Below are positions 26,995 to 35,609 of a stretch of DNA of 64,000 nucleotides, in pieces. Position numbers and translations under genes: made by a program. The stretch lies in contig DASXPH010000024.1 of the NCBI GenBank assembly GCA_036493735.1, forward strand, positions 271,632 to 335,631. Reading direction: 5' to 3'. This stretch comes from AG2 sp036493735 (GTDB lineage: Bacteria; Gemmatimonadota; Gemmatimonadetes; Gemmatimonadales; Gemmatimonadaceae). The stretch's first letter is position 1. Each line of letters begins with the position of its first letter. Below the pieces are notes generated by a model that was not told the origin of the DNA, did no database searches, and saw only the letters and a list, made by a program, of their open reading frames with translations.

Positions 26995-27072
26995 TCCTCT
27001 TCGGGCTGAAGGAACGCGCTGAGTTCGGACGCTACGCGGCCACTCCCTTACGCCGTGCCTCCGACAAAAAAG

Positions 27073-27576
27073 GCGAAAGTTCCATCACCGAAGGCAAACG
27101 TTCCATCTTCGAAGGCAAACGGTGCTCCGCTGAACACGAACGCGGCAAAACCGAAGCGCCGTCGTTCAAATCGGCAGTGTGACCTGCCAACACATCGAGC
27201 GTTCGCGACAACATCGAGGGCGAAGCTCGCGCCGCACGAGGCGAAGCTCGAAAAACCGCAGGCGAAAGGGGCGCTTCATGAGGCGAAAGGCGCACCACAG
27301 AAGGCGAAGGCTCCTCCGCGCAAGTGCAACGCCGCAAAGTACGACACGAACGGAGCTCCGTCGTACACGAACGTGACAAAGTTGACAGTCGCGCTGACTT
27401 GTTGACAGCCGAACGTAGCTCCACACAACACGAACGCAGCTCCACACGACCCGAACGGAGCTTCACACGACCCGAACGTAGTTAAGTCTCTACTCGATCC
27501 TGGCTTAGACGACACGACCGCGGCTTGGCGTAATTCGAACGGGCCTTCGCTGGACACGACCGGCGCTTATCCAAGC
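27073..27576 (+). repeat. Array of 24 degenerate 21-bp units
   Basis: From 27073 every 21 bases a unit begins, 24 in a row with no insertion or deletion. Best conserved is the start (ACGAACG / GCGAAGG) and, in the middle, GCTCCACACGAC; examples start at 27388 region and at 27430-27490. Because 21 is divisible by 3 the reading frame is kept: from a GTG at 27055 the plus strand gives seven-residue repeats of the type (A/T/P)-(N/K)-x-A-P-x-x, e.g. AKGAPQK, TNAAPHD, broken by one in-frame TGA (27403). Other frames on the minus strand are also nearly open. Coding status is unresolved; see findings. The stretch 26995-27614 has no other feature. Confidence 0.85.
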
Positions 27577-27614
27577 GTAATTTCCTCCCGGATGCCCTTT
27601 GACTTCACCAGCCT

Positions 27615-28769
27615 TCACAAGCCAAGGTGTCGTCCAAGCGCGGCGAGACTGGCGACGTTGTGTGCCGGCGCGAAGACGTCGACGTGAGGCAGCGCGGCCT
27701 GCATTCCCCGTGTCAGCGGCTTGTACGAAGGGCTTCCCAACAAAGGATTCAGCCATAGTACCCGCCCTGCTCGTCGGTGGATCTCACGCATCGCGTCGCC
27801 GAGCAACGTCGGGTCGCCGGTGTCCCAACCGTCGCTGAGGATGATCACCACCGTGCGGCGGTCTACGAGCCGCGACCAGTCGGTAGCGAATTGCGCGATG
27901 CTGGCGCCGATCTTCGTGCCGCCGGACCAACCCGTCTCCGAGCGCGCGAGCGCCGCGAGAGCCGCCCGATACTCGTCACGACGCAAAATCTCCGAGATGG
28001 ACACCAGCCGCGTGCTGAAGACGAACGTCTCGACGCGCGCGAAGGCGTGTTGCAGCGCGTACAGGAATTGGAGCAGAAAACGGCTGTAGAGGTCCATCGA
28101 GCCCGACACGTCACAGAGTGCAACCAGCTTCGTGCGCCGAAGCTTGCGCTCGCGCCGCGCCAACTCCACGATGTTTCCGCCCGTCTTGAGCGAGAGTCGG
28201 ATCGTTCGGCGCAGATCGACCCGCGAGCTGTTGCCGCCGCGCGCGGGCTTCCACCGCCGGCTGCGGCGGGCGTTGATGCGCCGCGCGATCAGCCGAGTCA
28301 ACCGCTCGATCTCGCCCAGCTCGTCGGAGTCGAAGGTCGCGAAATCCTTTTTCGCGCGCGAGTCGTTCGCACTCGGCATCGCCAGCGAAGCAGGCGTGTC
28401 GTCGTCCGGGACGACACTCGTGCTCGACCAGCGCGACAGCGCGACCGTCGCTGCATTCTCGCTCTTCGCCTCCTCACGCGCGCCCAGGCGTGTCTTCGGC
28501 GCGCTGGCGCGATCGCGGGAACGTTGCTCTTCCTGCTGCGACACCCTCCACCATTCGGCGAATAACGCGTCGAATGCGGCGAGATCTTCCCGTCGCGTCG
28601 CGAGGAGGGAGCGCAGCGCGAGATGCAGCTCGATTCGATCGCTGAGATCGATCCACTCGAGAAGCCGCACCGCGTCCACGGATTCCGCGGGTGTAACGAC
28701 GAGCCCCCGTTCACGCAGCACGCGACAGAACGCGATCACGCGCTCGACGACGCTCCCCTCCCTGCTCAT
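27615..28769 (-). CDS. VWA-domain protein of the CoxE type
   Basis: 384 residues from ATG 28769 (a GTG about ten codons upstream overlaps the moxR stop and cannot be excluded). The N-terminal half is helical (VVERVIAFCRVLRERGLVV, then the WIDLSDRIELHLALRSLL segment) and matches the CoxE-like pattern. The C-terminal half is a von Willebrand A fold with the MIDAS motif DVSGSM in LVALCDVSGSMDLYSRF, then FVFSTRLVSIS and a later TVVIILSDGWDTGD. CoxE works with the MoxR/CoxD ATPase in maturing molybdenum CO dehydrogenase; the upstream neighbour is that ATPase. Target enzyme here unknown. Confidence 0.88.
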   Translation of the reverse strand: MSREGSVVERVIAFCRVLRERGLVVTPAESVDAVRLLEWIDLSDRIELHLALRSLLATRREDLAAFDALFAEWWRVSQQEEQRSRDRASAPKTRLGAREEAKSENAATVALSRWSSTSVVPDDDTPASLAMPSANDSRAKKDFATFDSDELGEIERLTRLIARRINARRSRRWKPARGGNSSRVDLRRTIRLSLKTGGNIVELARRERKLRRTKLVALCDVSGSMDLYSRFLLQFLYALQHAFARVETFVFSTRLVSISEILRRDEYRAALAALARSETGWSGGTKIGASIAQFATDWSRLVDRRTVVIILSDGWDTGDPTLLGDAMREIHRRAGRVLWLNPLLGSPSYKPLTRGMQAALPHVDVFAPAHNVASLAALGRHLGL

Positions 28770-28788
28770 GGACGAATTCACGATGTCG

Positions 28789-29682
28789 CTAAGCGGCACC
28801 CCCGGCGACGAACGCGTCGACACCGCTCTTGTCGACCGCCGAACGAATGTCGCGCAAGTCGGCCTCGTCCTTGAGGACGCAGCCGAGCGTCTCGTCAACG
28901 ACATCGGTATCGAGTGCATCAGCGCCTAACGCGACGAGTGCCTGTGCCCAATCCAGCGATTCGGCCACGCCGGGGGTCTTCGAGAGACGCCGCGTTCGCA
29001 CGCGCTGAATGAAGCGTACGACCTCGTCGGCCAGGCGCGGCTCGATGCCCGGCACCTTCATGCGGACGATGCGGAGCTCTTTCTCGTAGCTTGGGTAGTC
29101 CACCCAGAGGTACAGGCAGCGACGCCGGAGCGCCTCGGACAGCTCGCGAGTGCGGTTCGACGTGAGCACCACGTGCGGTGGATGCGTTGCGCGCACCGTA
29201 CCGATCTCGGGGATCGTCACCTGGTGATCGCTCAACACCTCGAGCAGGAATGCTTCGAACTCCTCGTCGCTCCGGTCAACCTCGTCGACCAACAGCACCG
29301 GCGACGCGTCCGCCTGGGTGATCGCGTGCAACAATGGACGCTCGAGCAGGAACTCTCGGCTGAAGATCTCTGCTTCGCGCTCGCGCGTGGTCGCCGCCGT
29401 TCCCTCCTGAAGCTTGATGTGCAGGAGCTGCTTGGCGTAGTTCCACTCGTAGAGCGCGGTGCTGACGTCGAGCCCCTCGTAGCACTGCAGCCGGATGAGC
29501 TTCGCATCAAGCGCGCGCGCGAGCACCTTCGCGACCTCGGTCTTGCCGACGCCCGGATGCCCTTCAATGAGCAAAGGCTTGTGAAGCGTCATCGCGAGAT
29601 ACGCCGCCGTCGCCATCGCACGGTCGGTGACGTACGCTTCCCGCTCCATCGCGTCGTGGAGCCGCGCGATCTCCTCTCTCAC
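28789..29682 (-). CDS. MoxR-family AAA+ ATPase (CoxD type)
   Basis: About 297 residues from GTG 29682; an ATG at 29841 adds a basic extension unlike MoxR proteins. Walker A is EGHPGVGKTEVAK and Walker B VLLVDEVDRSDEEF, followed by the sensor LTSNRTRELSEALRRRCLY with the arginine finger region. MoxR ATPases act as chaperones that assemble or activate enzymes with bound VWA proteins; in aerobic CO dehydrogenase clusters CoxD inserts the sulfur into the Cu-Mo site. The VWA gene follows 20 bases downstream. It contains octamer 28924 (Leu-TTA in VALGADAL). Confidence 0.92.
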   Translation of the reverse strand: MREEIARLHDAMEREAYVTDRAMATAAYLAMTLHKPLLIEGHPGVGKTEVAKVLARALDAKLIRLQCYEGLDVSTALYEWNYAKQLLHIKLQEGTAATTREREAEIFSREFLLERPLLHAITQADASPVLLVDEVDRSDEEFEAFLLEVLSDHQVTIPEIGTVRATHPPHVVLTSNRTRELSEALRRRCLYLWVDYPSYEKELRIVRMKVPGIEPRLADEVVRFIQRVRTRRLSKTPGVAESLDWAQALVALGADALDTDVVDETLGCVLKDEADLRDIRSAVDKSGVDAFVAGGAA

Positions 29683-29848
29683 GGGTCCTGTGCGACGTCG
29701 CTGAAGGACGACGGAATCATGCGAGCGCCTCCCCCTCGTTGCCGTGCCGCATCCTCGCGCGCGGCACCTCTGGCCACCAGCCACGACGCTCGCTAGAGTC
29801 ACTCTAAGCCGCGCCGCTGTCAATGAGTTCCAGCGGGACAAGGCTGCA

Positions 29849-29922
29849 GCGCCTGTAGCTCAATTGGATAGAGCAGCTGACTTCGGATCAGCAGGTTGGA
29901 GGTTCGAGCCCTTCCAGGCGCG
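29849..29922 (+). tRNA. tRNA-Arg, anticodon TCG
   Basis: 74 nucleotides. The acceptor stem GCGCCTG (29849-29855) pairs with CAGGCGC (29915-29921), discriminator G at 29922, no encoded CCA. The D arm is GCTC...GAGC, the anticodon stem GCTGA/TCAGC holds the loop CTTCGGA with anticodon TCG, and the T arm holds GGTTCGAGCC. It reads CGA. It lies between the moxR-like and CoxG-like genes, on the strand opposite to the former. Confidence 0.95.
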
Positions 29923-29982
29923 TTTCGGTAAGCGTCAGTGTTCGTCCGTCTGTGCCCGCGTCGGTAACGGAGGGTGTGCACG

Positions 29983-30645
29983 ATGTCGCTGCGTATCGAG
30001 GAGACTTTCGAGCTCCACGCGCCCGTCGACCGGACCTGGCGCTACCTCGTCGATCCCCGGCAGGTCGTGAACTGCCTTCCGGGCGCCGAGCTCACCGAAG
30101 TCGAGAATGGCGAGACTTACCTTGGCCGGGTGAAGGTCAAGCTCGGTCCTATTACGGCCGCCTACGACGGGCGGGTAACCGTCACCGATCGCGATGACGC
30201 CGAGCACGTCGTGAGCATGGTCGGCGAAGGACGGGAGCGTTCCGGTAGCGGCTCGGCCAAGATGACGATGACGAGTCGCTTGACCGCTCTCGCCGACAAC
30301 GCCACGAAGGTACAGGTCGTGGCCGACTTCGATATCGTCGGAAAGGCGGCCCAGTTCGGCCGCGGGATGATCGAGTCGGTGAACAAGCAGTTGTTCAAGC
30401 AGTTCACGGAGTGTCTCCGCGGAACGCTGGAAGCACCGATGGCCGACATGTCCGATATGCGCGCGGAGGCGACGCCGGCCGCGTGGGTACCACCAGCGGC
30501 GTGCCCGCGGACGGCGGCCGCCATCCCCATCGTCCCGGCACCGCCGCTCGAGCCGCCCCACGTCGTCCCACTCGTTATGCACGCGTTTGGGGACTGGCTG
30601 CGGCGCGTCGGCGCCGCGCTGATCGGCAAGCCGCGACATCCGTAA
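29983..30645 (+). CDS. SRPBCC protein of the CoxG type
   Basis: 220 residues from ATG 29983 (GGAGGG upstream). The first 150 residues are a START/SRPBCC fold: LRIEETFELHAPVDRTWRYL, VVNCLPGAELTEVENGETY, GRVKVKLGPITAAYDGRVTV, and the C-terminal helix AAQFGRGMIESVNKQLFKQF. This is the CoxG pattern, a subunit-like membrane recruiter for CO dehydrogenase and related Mo enzymes. After residue 160 follows a Pro/Ala-rich linker and an amphipathic C-terminal helix (PLVMHAFGDWLRRVGAALIG) that may touch the membrane. It is divergent from the CoxD/E pair, with a tRNA between. Confidence 0.9.
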   Translation: MSLRIEETFELHAPVDRTWRYLVDPRQVVNCLPGAELTEVENGETYLGRVKVKLGPITAAYDGRVTVTDRDDAEHVVSMVGEGRERSGSGSAKMTMTSRLTALADNATKVQVVADFDIVGKAAQFGRGMIESVNKQLFKQFTECLRGTLEAPMADMSDMRAEATPAAWVPPAACPRTAAAIPIVPAPPLEPPHVVPLVMHAFGDWLRRVGAALIGKPRHP

Positions 30646-30943
30646 TCGGGACCGCGTGACTGAAGCGTGACGCGCGGCACAATCCGAGGCCGATTGATCT
30701 TTGTTCAGAGTTGTCTACATTACGAAGAGGCGCCGAGGCTGGCGCCGACACCGACGACCTCGATCCGCACGCCGTGACCGTGCACGTACTCCGCCATCAG
30801 CAGTTTTTCATCGACACCCTTCTCCAGAAGCGGTGCCGGCGACGCGGGGCGCGAACGTGACAGACGTGCGATGAGAATACACTGACGAATGTCGCCCCCG
30901 CCCCTCGAATCCGGCGGGGGCGTCGTCGTCTTGGAGACCTCGA

Positions 30944-31756
30944 ATGTCAAAGCACTTTCTGCTCATCAGCGACTTCGACCAGACGCTGAGCTTCAACGAT
31001 TCAGGCCACCTCCTCAGTGAATCCCTCGGTCTCGCGGGGTTCACCGAAAAGGTCGCGGGGCTCTCGCGATTGAATCTGGTCCAGTCGGGCGCCGAGCTCA
31101 CGTATCTGTTGCGGCACGATCCCGAGTTCCGACGCGTCCGGCGCGATGATCTCGTCGCCGTCGGGCGGCGCATTCGGCTCAAGCGCAACATCGACATACT
31201 CGTGGACTGTCTGGCCAACGGCATCGATGGCTATCGATTCGACTTCTTCGTCGTGTCCGCGGCGCCGGAGGAAGTCGTGCACGCCGCGCTCGAGGGAATC
31301 GTTCCGCCCGAGCGGATCATCGGAACGCGGTTCGAGTTCGACGAGGCCACGGGCGAGATCACCGGCGTGCGCCGCGTGCCCGCGGGCTATGGCAAGGTCG
31401 CCGCGGTGGACGAGGTCCGCGGGCAGCTTGGTGTTCCGCGCGAACGCCTGGTGTACGTCGGGGACGGCAGCTCCGACATCCACGTCATGCTCCACGTCAA
31501 TCGCGGTGACGGCCTAACGATTGCCGCATCGGAAGCGCGCCACATCGCGCAGATCGCACGACGAACGATCATCAGCGACGACGCCCTGAGTGTGCTCGTA
31601 CCCGTGCTCGAGGAGGTCGTCGGCTACGATCCCGTGCGCATCCGACTTCTGTTCGAGGAGCGCGGTCTCCTCATTCAGGAATGGGACCGCGTCCGCACCG
31701 ACTGGCTCACCATCCGTCAGGGCGCGGCGACGGGTCCGTACCAGCCTGCGGCCTGA
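30944..31756 (+). CDS. HAD-superfamily phosphatase (phosphoserine phosphatase-like)
   Basis: 270 residues. Motif I is SDFDQTL (D10, D12), motif II may be VVSAAPEEV, motif III is a Lys around GYGKVAAVDEV, and motif IV is GDGSSDIHVM. The cap region lies between motif I and II (residues 15-100). The SAAP-box and metal-site pattern match the phosphoserine phosphatase/PHOSPHO subgroup; the substrate cannot be fixed. An extended C-terminal helix pair (from about 210) is unusual. RBS is weak. The 298-base region before it (30646-30943) holds no clear gene. Confidence 0.85.
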   Translation: MSKHFLLISDFDQTLSFNDSGHLLSESLGLAGFTEKVAGLSRLNLVQSGAELTYLLRHDPEFRRVRRDDLVAVGRRIRLKRNIDILVDCLANGIDGYRFDFFVVSAAPEEVVHAALEGIVPPERIIGTRFEFDEATGEITGVRRVPAGYGKVAAVDEVRGQLGVPRERLVYVGDGSSDIHVMLHVNRGDGLTIAASEARHIAQIARRTIISDDALSVLVPVLEEVVGYDPVRIRLLFEERGLLIQEWDRVRTDWLTIRQGAATGPYQPAA

Positions 31757-31789
31757 ATCGCTTTCACTTCGCTTCGAACATCCCCCACG

Positions 31790-32515
31790 ATGATCATTCC
31801 GGTTTTCGCGCTGCTCGTTGCGCAGCAAACTCTTGTCGTCAATCAGACCCGGCGCGCCCCGCGCGATACCGGGAGTGTCGTCGCAACGGATCGGACGCCT
31901 GGGGCCAAACGCGACACGACAGCGGCCGCTCAGGTCGCCCTCGACTTCGGCGGCGGCGTCAGCGCGCCCTTCCTCGCCACGGCCATCGACCTGTCGGTCA
32001 GCGCAGCGCCTCCCATTCCCAAAACTCCACCATCGACCGTGGTCCGGCTCAAATTCTTGCGCGCGCCGGACTCGCTCACACCCGAGATCGCGAGCCGCGC
32101 CGGAACGAACACGCGCATGCTCTCAGCCGAGCTCACACTTCCTTCGCGCGGCACGACGCCGGGTATGTCGCTCCGGCTCTATGACGTGCAGGTCGAGTCG
32201 ATGCGTCTCGTCACCAACGACGACAACATCGCGCTGGAGCAGCAGCGCCTCGGCCTTCAGGAATCGATCGCGCAGCTCGGCATCGATCTGCAGGAAGCCC
32301 AGCGCCAGCTCGCCGTCACCGAATCGCTGGACAAGCGCAAGCTCTCGTCTTCGCTCGAGGTGGCGCACGCTCACGCTACCGCCGACGCGCTCGCCTCACG
32401 ACTCGTCGTGCAGCAACAGCACCGGGCGATCGTCGAGCAGCTCCTGGCCCACTGGACGCCGGTGCGCGAGGAAATCGTGCTCACCGCCGGCCGCGTCGAG
32501 ATGCAGGCTCGGTAG
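31790..32515 (+). CDS. Exported protein with coiled-coil tail, unknown function
   Basis: 241 residues. The hydrophobic start (MIIPVFALLVAQQTLVVN) looks like a signal peptide, followed by a beta-like half ending in LRLYDVQVESMRLV. From about residue 145 a heptad-rich helix (IALEQQRLGLQESIAQLGID, LQEAQRQLAVTESLDKR) forms a coiled coil, then a second helix. No named family recognised. It lies 33 bases behind the HAD phosphatase gene on the same strand and may be co-transcribed; a strong terminator follows. Confidence 0.6.
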   Translation: MIIPVFALLVAQQTLVVNQTRRAPRDTGSVVATDRTPGAKRDTTAAAQVALDFGGGVSAPFLATAIDLSVSAAPPIPKTPPSTVVRLKFLRAPDSLTPEIASRAGTNTRMLSAELTLPSRGTTPGMSLRLYDVQVESMRLVTNDDNIALEQQRLGLQESIAQLGIDLQEAQRQLAVTESLDKRKLSSSLEVAHAHATADALASRLVVQQQHRAIVEQLLAHWTPVREEIVLTAGRVEMQAR

Positions 32516-32522
32516 TCTTTCA

Positions 32523-32670
32523 CCGGTGGTTGGTGGTTGGTGGTTGGTGGTTGGTGGTTGGTGGTTGGTGGTTGGTGGTCGGTGACTGGTGAATTCGGAT
32601 TGGCGGCGCGAGGCGCCGCCTTTCCTTTTTCTACCAACCACCAGCCACTAGCCACCAACCACCAATCACC
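32523..32670 (+). terminator. Terminator in GGTGGTT / AACCACC inverted arms
   Basis: The left arm (32523-32590) is a tandem TGGTGGT-type heptamer repeated about eight times. The hairpin stem GGCGGCGC (32602-32609) pairs perfectly with 32613-32620, a three-base loop between, and TTTCCTTTTTC follows, a good plus-strand terminator for the preceding gene. The right arm (32632-32670) is complementary CCAACCACC material. The core is nearly identical to that at 43.4 kb. Confidence 0.9.
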
Positions 32671-32714
32671 GTTGCGGCATTCTCTGCATCATCCCGATTA
32701 CCAGGTGGCCCTAT

Positions 32715-33791
32715 TTACGATATTCGTATCGTCGCGCCCTCGGCCGCGGAATGGCGAGCGGCGGCGATGATCTCGAGACCGCGCACCGCATCGCTCGGGT
32801 CCACTGGTGGCGGCGCGCCGTCGCGGAGACAGCGCACGACGCCCTCGTAGAACGCCTGGTACGCACCACACTCCGTCGGGACGGCACGGAGCTCATCGCC
32901 GGCGCCTAACGCGCCCCAGCGCTCGCGGGGCTCCTCGCCCCAGTCCGCGCCGCCCGGCCGCTCGCCGCGGCGAAGCGCGTCCTCCTGGACGTCGAGCCCG
33001 AACTTCACGTAGGCAGCTTTGTCGCCAAGCACCTGGAAGCGTGGACCAGGCTGCGCGGCGACGGCGCTCATCCACAGGTGCGACCGGGCACCGGAGCGGT
33101 GGGTGAGCGCGACGAAAGCGTCGTCCTCCACCTGGACATCCGGGCGCCGCCGATCCAGTTGCGCATACACTGAAATCACATCGCCCAACAGCAACATTGC
33201 CTGGTCGATGAGATGACTGCCCAGGTCGTAGAGAATGCCACCCGCCTCCGCTGGATCCGCCCGCTCACGCCAGCCGACTTTCGGCACGGGCCGCCAGCGC
33301 TCGAAGCGCGACTCGAATCGAAAGATCGTGCCCAGCGCGCCGTCGGCCTGCAGGCGCCTAACGGTCTGGAAATCACCGTCCCAGCGCCGGTTCTGGTACA
33401 CGGTGAGCATCAGCTTCCGCGCTCGGGCATCCTCCACCAGCGCGCGTGCCTCCTCGGCCGTCGGCGCGAAGGGCTTGTCGACGACGACGGAGAGGCCCGC
33501 GGCAAGTGCCGACTGCGTGAGCGGCCCGTGCGTCCGGTTCGGTGTCGCGAGCACGACGAGGTCGAAATCGGATGCGCTCCGCCAGAGAACGTCGGCGGAA
33601 TCCACGATCTGAACGCCCGAGTAGTCGCGCCGCGCCGCGCTGCGGCGGGCGGCATCGCCCGTGACGATCAGGTCGAGTTGCATTCCGCTCGTCGTCGCAA
33701 TGAGCGGCGCATGAAACGCCGATCCGGCCAGGCCGTAGCCCACCAGGGCAACGCGAATGGGGGCGGCTGAACTCCGATTGGGAGTGCGCAT
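32715..33791 (-). CDS. Gfo/Idh/MocA-type oxidoreductase
   Basis: 358 residues from ATG 33791; the frame stays open upstream for 37 more codons but those carry no domain. The NAD(P) Rossmann site is RVALVGYGLAGSAFHAP near the start, the active-site Lys is in VVDKPFAPTAEEARAL, and the C-terminal beta-sheet domain contains GGILYDLGSHLIDQ, where the catalytic His sits. Gfo/Idh enzymes oxidise or epimerise sugars and inositols. No sugar-utilisation gene is beside it, so the substrate is open. Two octamers lie within it (32904, 33356). Confidence 0.92.
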   Translation of the reverse strand: MRTPNRSSAAPIRVALVGYGLAGSAFHAPLIATTSGMQLDLIVTGDAARRSAARRDYSGVQIVDSADVLWRSASDFDLVVLATPNRTHGPLTQSALAAGLSVVVDKPFAPTAEEARALVEDARARKLMLTVYQNRRWDGDFQTVRRLQADGALGTIFRFESRFERWRPVPKVGWRERADPAEAGGILYDLGSHLIDQAMLLLGDVISVYAQLDRRRPDVQVEDDAFVALTHRSGARSHLWMSAVAAQPGPRFQVLGDKAAYVKFGLDVQEDALRRGERPGGADWGEEPRERWGALGAGDELRAVPTECGAYQAFYEGVVRCLRDGAPPPVDPSDAVRGLEIIAAARHSAAEGATIRIS

Positions 33792-34050
33792 CGGAGAAGA
33801 GTGGCGTCTTCGAGACGCCGGGTCCAGAGCGAGCGGCGTTCCCGCGCTCGCGAGCATTCGCGTGAGGGATCGCCGCACGATGAGCAGACGTGGTATTCGC
33901 ACGGCGAAGAACCCAAATCGCGCCTAACGAGAAAGCGCGACAGGCTCGACGCGGTGAGCGTCGTCTGCTCTTCGCGCCTTCTCCGCCAGCTGGTATCATG
34001 CTTGCACGACGGCAGGGCCGTACGAGGACGAGCATCTACCGGGAGGACTC
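33792..34050. other. Divergent intergenic region, octamer only
   Basis: Spacer between the divergent oxidoreductase and DUF6496 genes. It contains a GCCTAACG octamer at 33922 and otherwise no stem-loop or repeat that I could identify. An RBS-like GGGAGGA lies before the ATG at 34051. Confidence 0.5.
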
Positions 34051-34320
34051 ATGGCAGCGAAGAAGCGTCGTCGAAAGTACGGACGTGGCGCGAGCAAGAG
34101 CGTCGAGAGCGCGATGCGTCGCCGCAAGCATGGCACGCTGAAGCGGGGAAAGAGTGGGCACGGCGGCAAGGTGAAGAGTCGAAAACAGGCGATCGCGATC
34201 GGCCTGTCCGAGGCGCGAAAGAAGGGCGCCAAGGTGCCGCGCAAGCGCAGCTCCGCGCGAAAAGCGAGTGGATCGCGCAAGCGCAGCTCATCGCGCAAGC
34301 GCTCGTCGCGCAAGTCGTAG
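34051..34320 (+). CDS. Small very basic DUF6496-type protein
   Basis: 89 residues, about half Lys, Arg or Ser. Residues 25-60 (KHGTLKRGKSGHGGKVKS, then RKQAIAIGLSEARKKGAKVP) match the DUF6496 consensus. The C-terminal tail (SARKASGSRKRSSSRKRSS) is a low-complexity nucleic-acid-binding type tail like that of histone H1. Probably a DNA-condensing or stress-related protein; no function proven. RBS GGGAGGA is excellent, and an octamer lies 16 bases after the stop. Confidence 0.85.
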   Translation: MAAKKRRRKYGRGASKSVESAMRRRKHGTLKRGKSGHGGKVKSRKQAIAIGLSEARKKGAKVPRKRSSARKASGSRKRSSSRKRSSRKS

Positions 34321-34380
34321 CGCGGCCATTGAACGGCCTAACGACTGGCAAATATCGTTCGGCCATGGCACATTTGCCGC

Positions 34381-35028
34381 GTGCCGTCACTCGCTGAGTT
34401 CTCGCTCGTCACGTTCACGTCGGTGCTGTTCATCGTCGACCCGATTGCCGTCGTCCCGAGCTATCTCGTTGTCACGAGATCCGAGACGGCGGCACAACGG
34501 GCCGCGACTGCTCGCCGCGCCTGCATCGCCGCCGGGTTGATCCTCATCGCGTTCGCGATTGGCGGCACCATCATCTTTCACCTCTTCGGCATCACCCTGC
34601 CCGCATTCCGCATTGCCGGCGGGTTGATTCTCTGGCTCGTCGCCATGGATATGCTGCGCGCCCAGCGCTCCACGCAGGAGAGCGGCCCGGAGCTGAGAGA
34701 GGGAGAGATCAAGGAGGACACCGCGCTAACGCCGCTCGCGGTGCCAATGCTTGCAGGACCGGGAGCCATCTCCACGGTCATGGTGCTCGCGGCGCAAGCG
34801 CACACGATGCCGCAGAAGCTCGTCGTCTACGCCTCCATCGTCGTCACCGCCCTCGCGAGCTGGATCGCACTGCGCATTGGCGAACGGCTCGTGGTGCGCA
34901 TGGGGCAGACGGGGATCCGCGCCATGACGCGGATCATGGGACTCCTCCTTGCCGCCATTGCGGTCCAGTTCGTGATCGGTGGCGTCCAGGCAGCGCTCGG
35001 TCTCACTCCGCCGCCCCAACAGCCATAA
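34381..35028 (+). CDS. MarC family integral membrane protein
   Basis: 215 residues from GTG 34381. Six membrane helices are visible, including FTSVLFIVDPIAVVPSYLV (family start with the P-I-A signature), LILIAFAIGGTIIFHLFGI, FRIAGGLILWLVAMDML, TPLAVPMLAGPGAISTVMVL and MTRIMGLLLAAIAVQFVIGG. The charged loop between helices 3 and 4 is usual. MarC proteins resemble LysE-type exporters; their substrate is unknown, and the old link to multiple antibiotic resistance has been withdrawn. No regulator sits next to it. Confidence 0.92.
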   Translation: MPSLAEFSLVTFTSVLFIVDPIAVVPSYLVVTRSETAAQRAATARRACIAAGLILIAFAIGGTIIFHLFGITLPAFRIAGGLILWLVAMDMLRAQRSTQESGPELREGEIKEDTALTPLAVPMLAGPGAISTVMVLAAQAHTMPQKLVVYASIVVTALASWIALRIGERLVVRMGQTGIRAMTRIMGLLLAAIAVQFVIGGVQAALGLTPPPQQP

Positions 35029-35030
35029 CG

Positions 35031-35077
35031 AGACGGGTGCGGGAGTAACCCGCCTTTGGTGAGCGCGCGCCCGTCTT
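35031..35077 (+). terminator. Terminator-like nested stem after marC-type gene
   Basis: Three bases after the MarC stop a stem GCGGG/CCCGC with a five-base loop is followed by CTTT. Enclosing it, GACGGGTGCG (from 35033) pairs with the CGC(G)CCCGTC copy near 35065-35074, followed by TTTT. The two alternative stems are mutually compatible. Confidence 0.55.
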
Positions 35078-35137
35078 TTGCGTTCGAGTCGTCCTGCCCG
35101 GAGTTACAGGGGAGGGCGCTCTCACTCAGGAGGCGTT

Positions 35138-35560
35138 ATGCGTAGGCTCGTGCTGGCCGGAGTCGCGATGCTGCTCGTCGCGTGTGGTGGCGACAAGACG
35201 ACAGGTCCCGAGACGGTCAGCGGCACGTACACGCTGCGGACGGTCAATGGCACTGCCGTCCCGATGATCGTGTATCAGGATAGCCAGGAGAAGGATGAGC
35301 TCCTTGCTGGCAATGTCACGCTGAGTGCCGACAACAGCTGGAGCGGTCTGTTGTCCATCCGCGCGACGGATCTGTCCAGCGGCCAGGTGTTCGGCGGTTC
35401 GTACCCGATTGGCGGGACGTACTCCTTGAGCGGCAACACTATCACGCTCACCGATTCACCCGACCTCCTGTCGTTCACCGGCACGGTGTCGGGCGGTACG
35501 CTGAATATCGGTGGCGACATCGGCCTCGGTACGACGACCGCCTTCATGTATCAGAAGTAG
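35138..35560 (+). CDS. Putative lipoprotein, unknown function
   Basis: 140 residues from ATG 35138 with AGGAGG upstream; the frame opens 20 codons earlier without domain sense. The lipobox is LLVAC at residues 11-15. The mature part is threonine- and glycine-rich and beta-structured (ETVSGTYTLRTVNGTAVPMI, GGSYPIGGTYSLSGNTITL, GTVSGGTLNIGGDIG), like small lipocalin-like or immunoglobulin-like surface proteins seen in Gemmatimonadota. No named family recognised. A strong terminator follows. Confidence 0.75.
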   Translation: MRRLVLAGVAMLLVACGGDKTTGPETVSGTYTLRTVNGTAVPMIVYQDSQEKDELLAGNVTLSADNSWSGLLSIRATDLSSGQVFGGSYPIGGTYSLSGNTITLTDSPDLLSFTGTVSGGTLNIGGDIGLGTTTAFMYQK

Positions 35561-35579
35561 CCTGACTGGCGCCTGATCT

Positions 35580-35609
35580 GCGGCCGCGCTCGCCGAGCGC
35601 GGCCGCTTT
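35580..35609 (+). terminator. Rho-independent terminator
   Basis: GCGGCCGCGCT (35580-35590) pairs perfectly with AGCGCGGCCGC (35596-35606), loop of five, followed by TTT. It ends the lipoprotein transcript 20 bases after the stop. Confidence 0.8.

Noticed and set aside
27073..27576. CRISPR array
   Set aside because: Units are contiguous and diverged, with no unique spacers between identical repeats, and no cas genes are present.
30720..30950. 76-codon minus-strand frame overlapping the HAD gene start
   Set aside because: The end (KLLMAEYVHGHGVRIEVVG) looks protein-like but there is no ribosome site, family or neighbour support; left unannotated.
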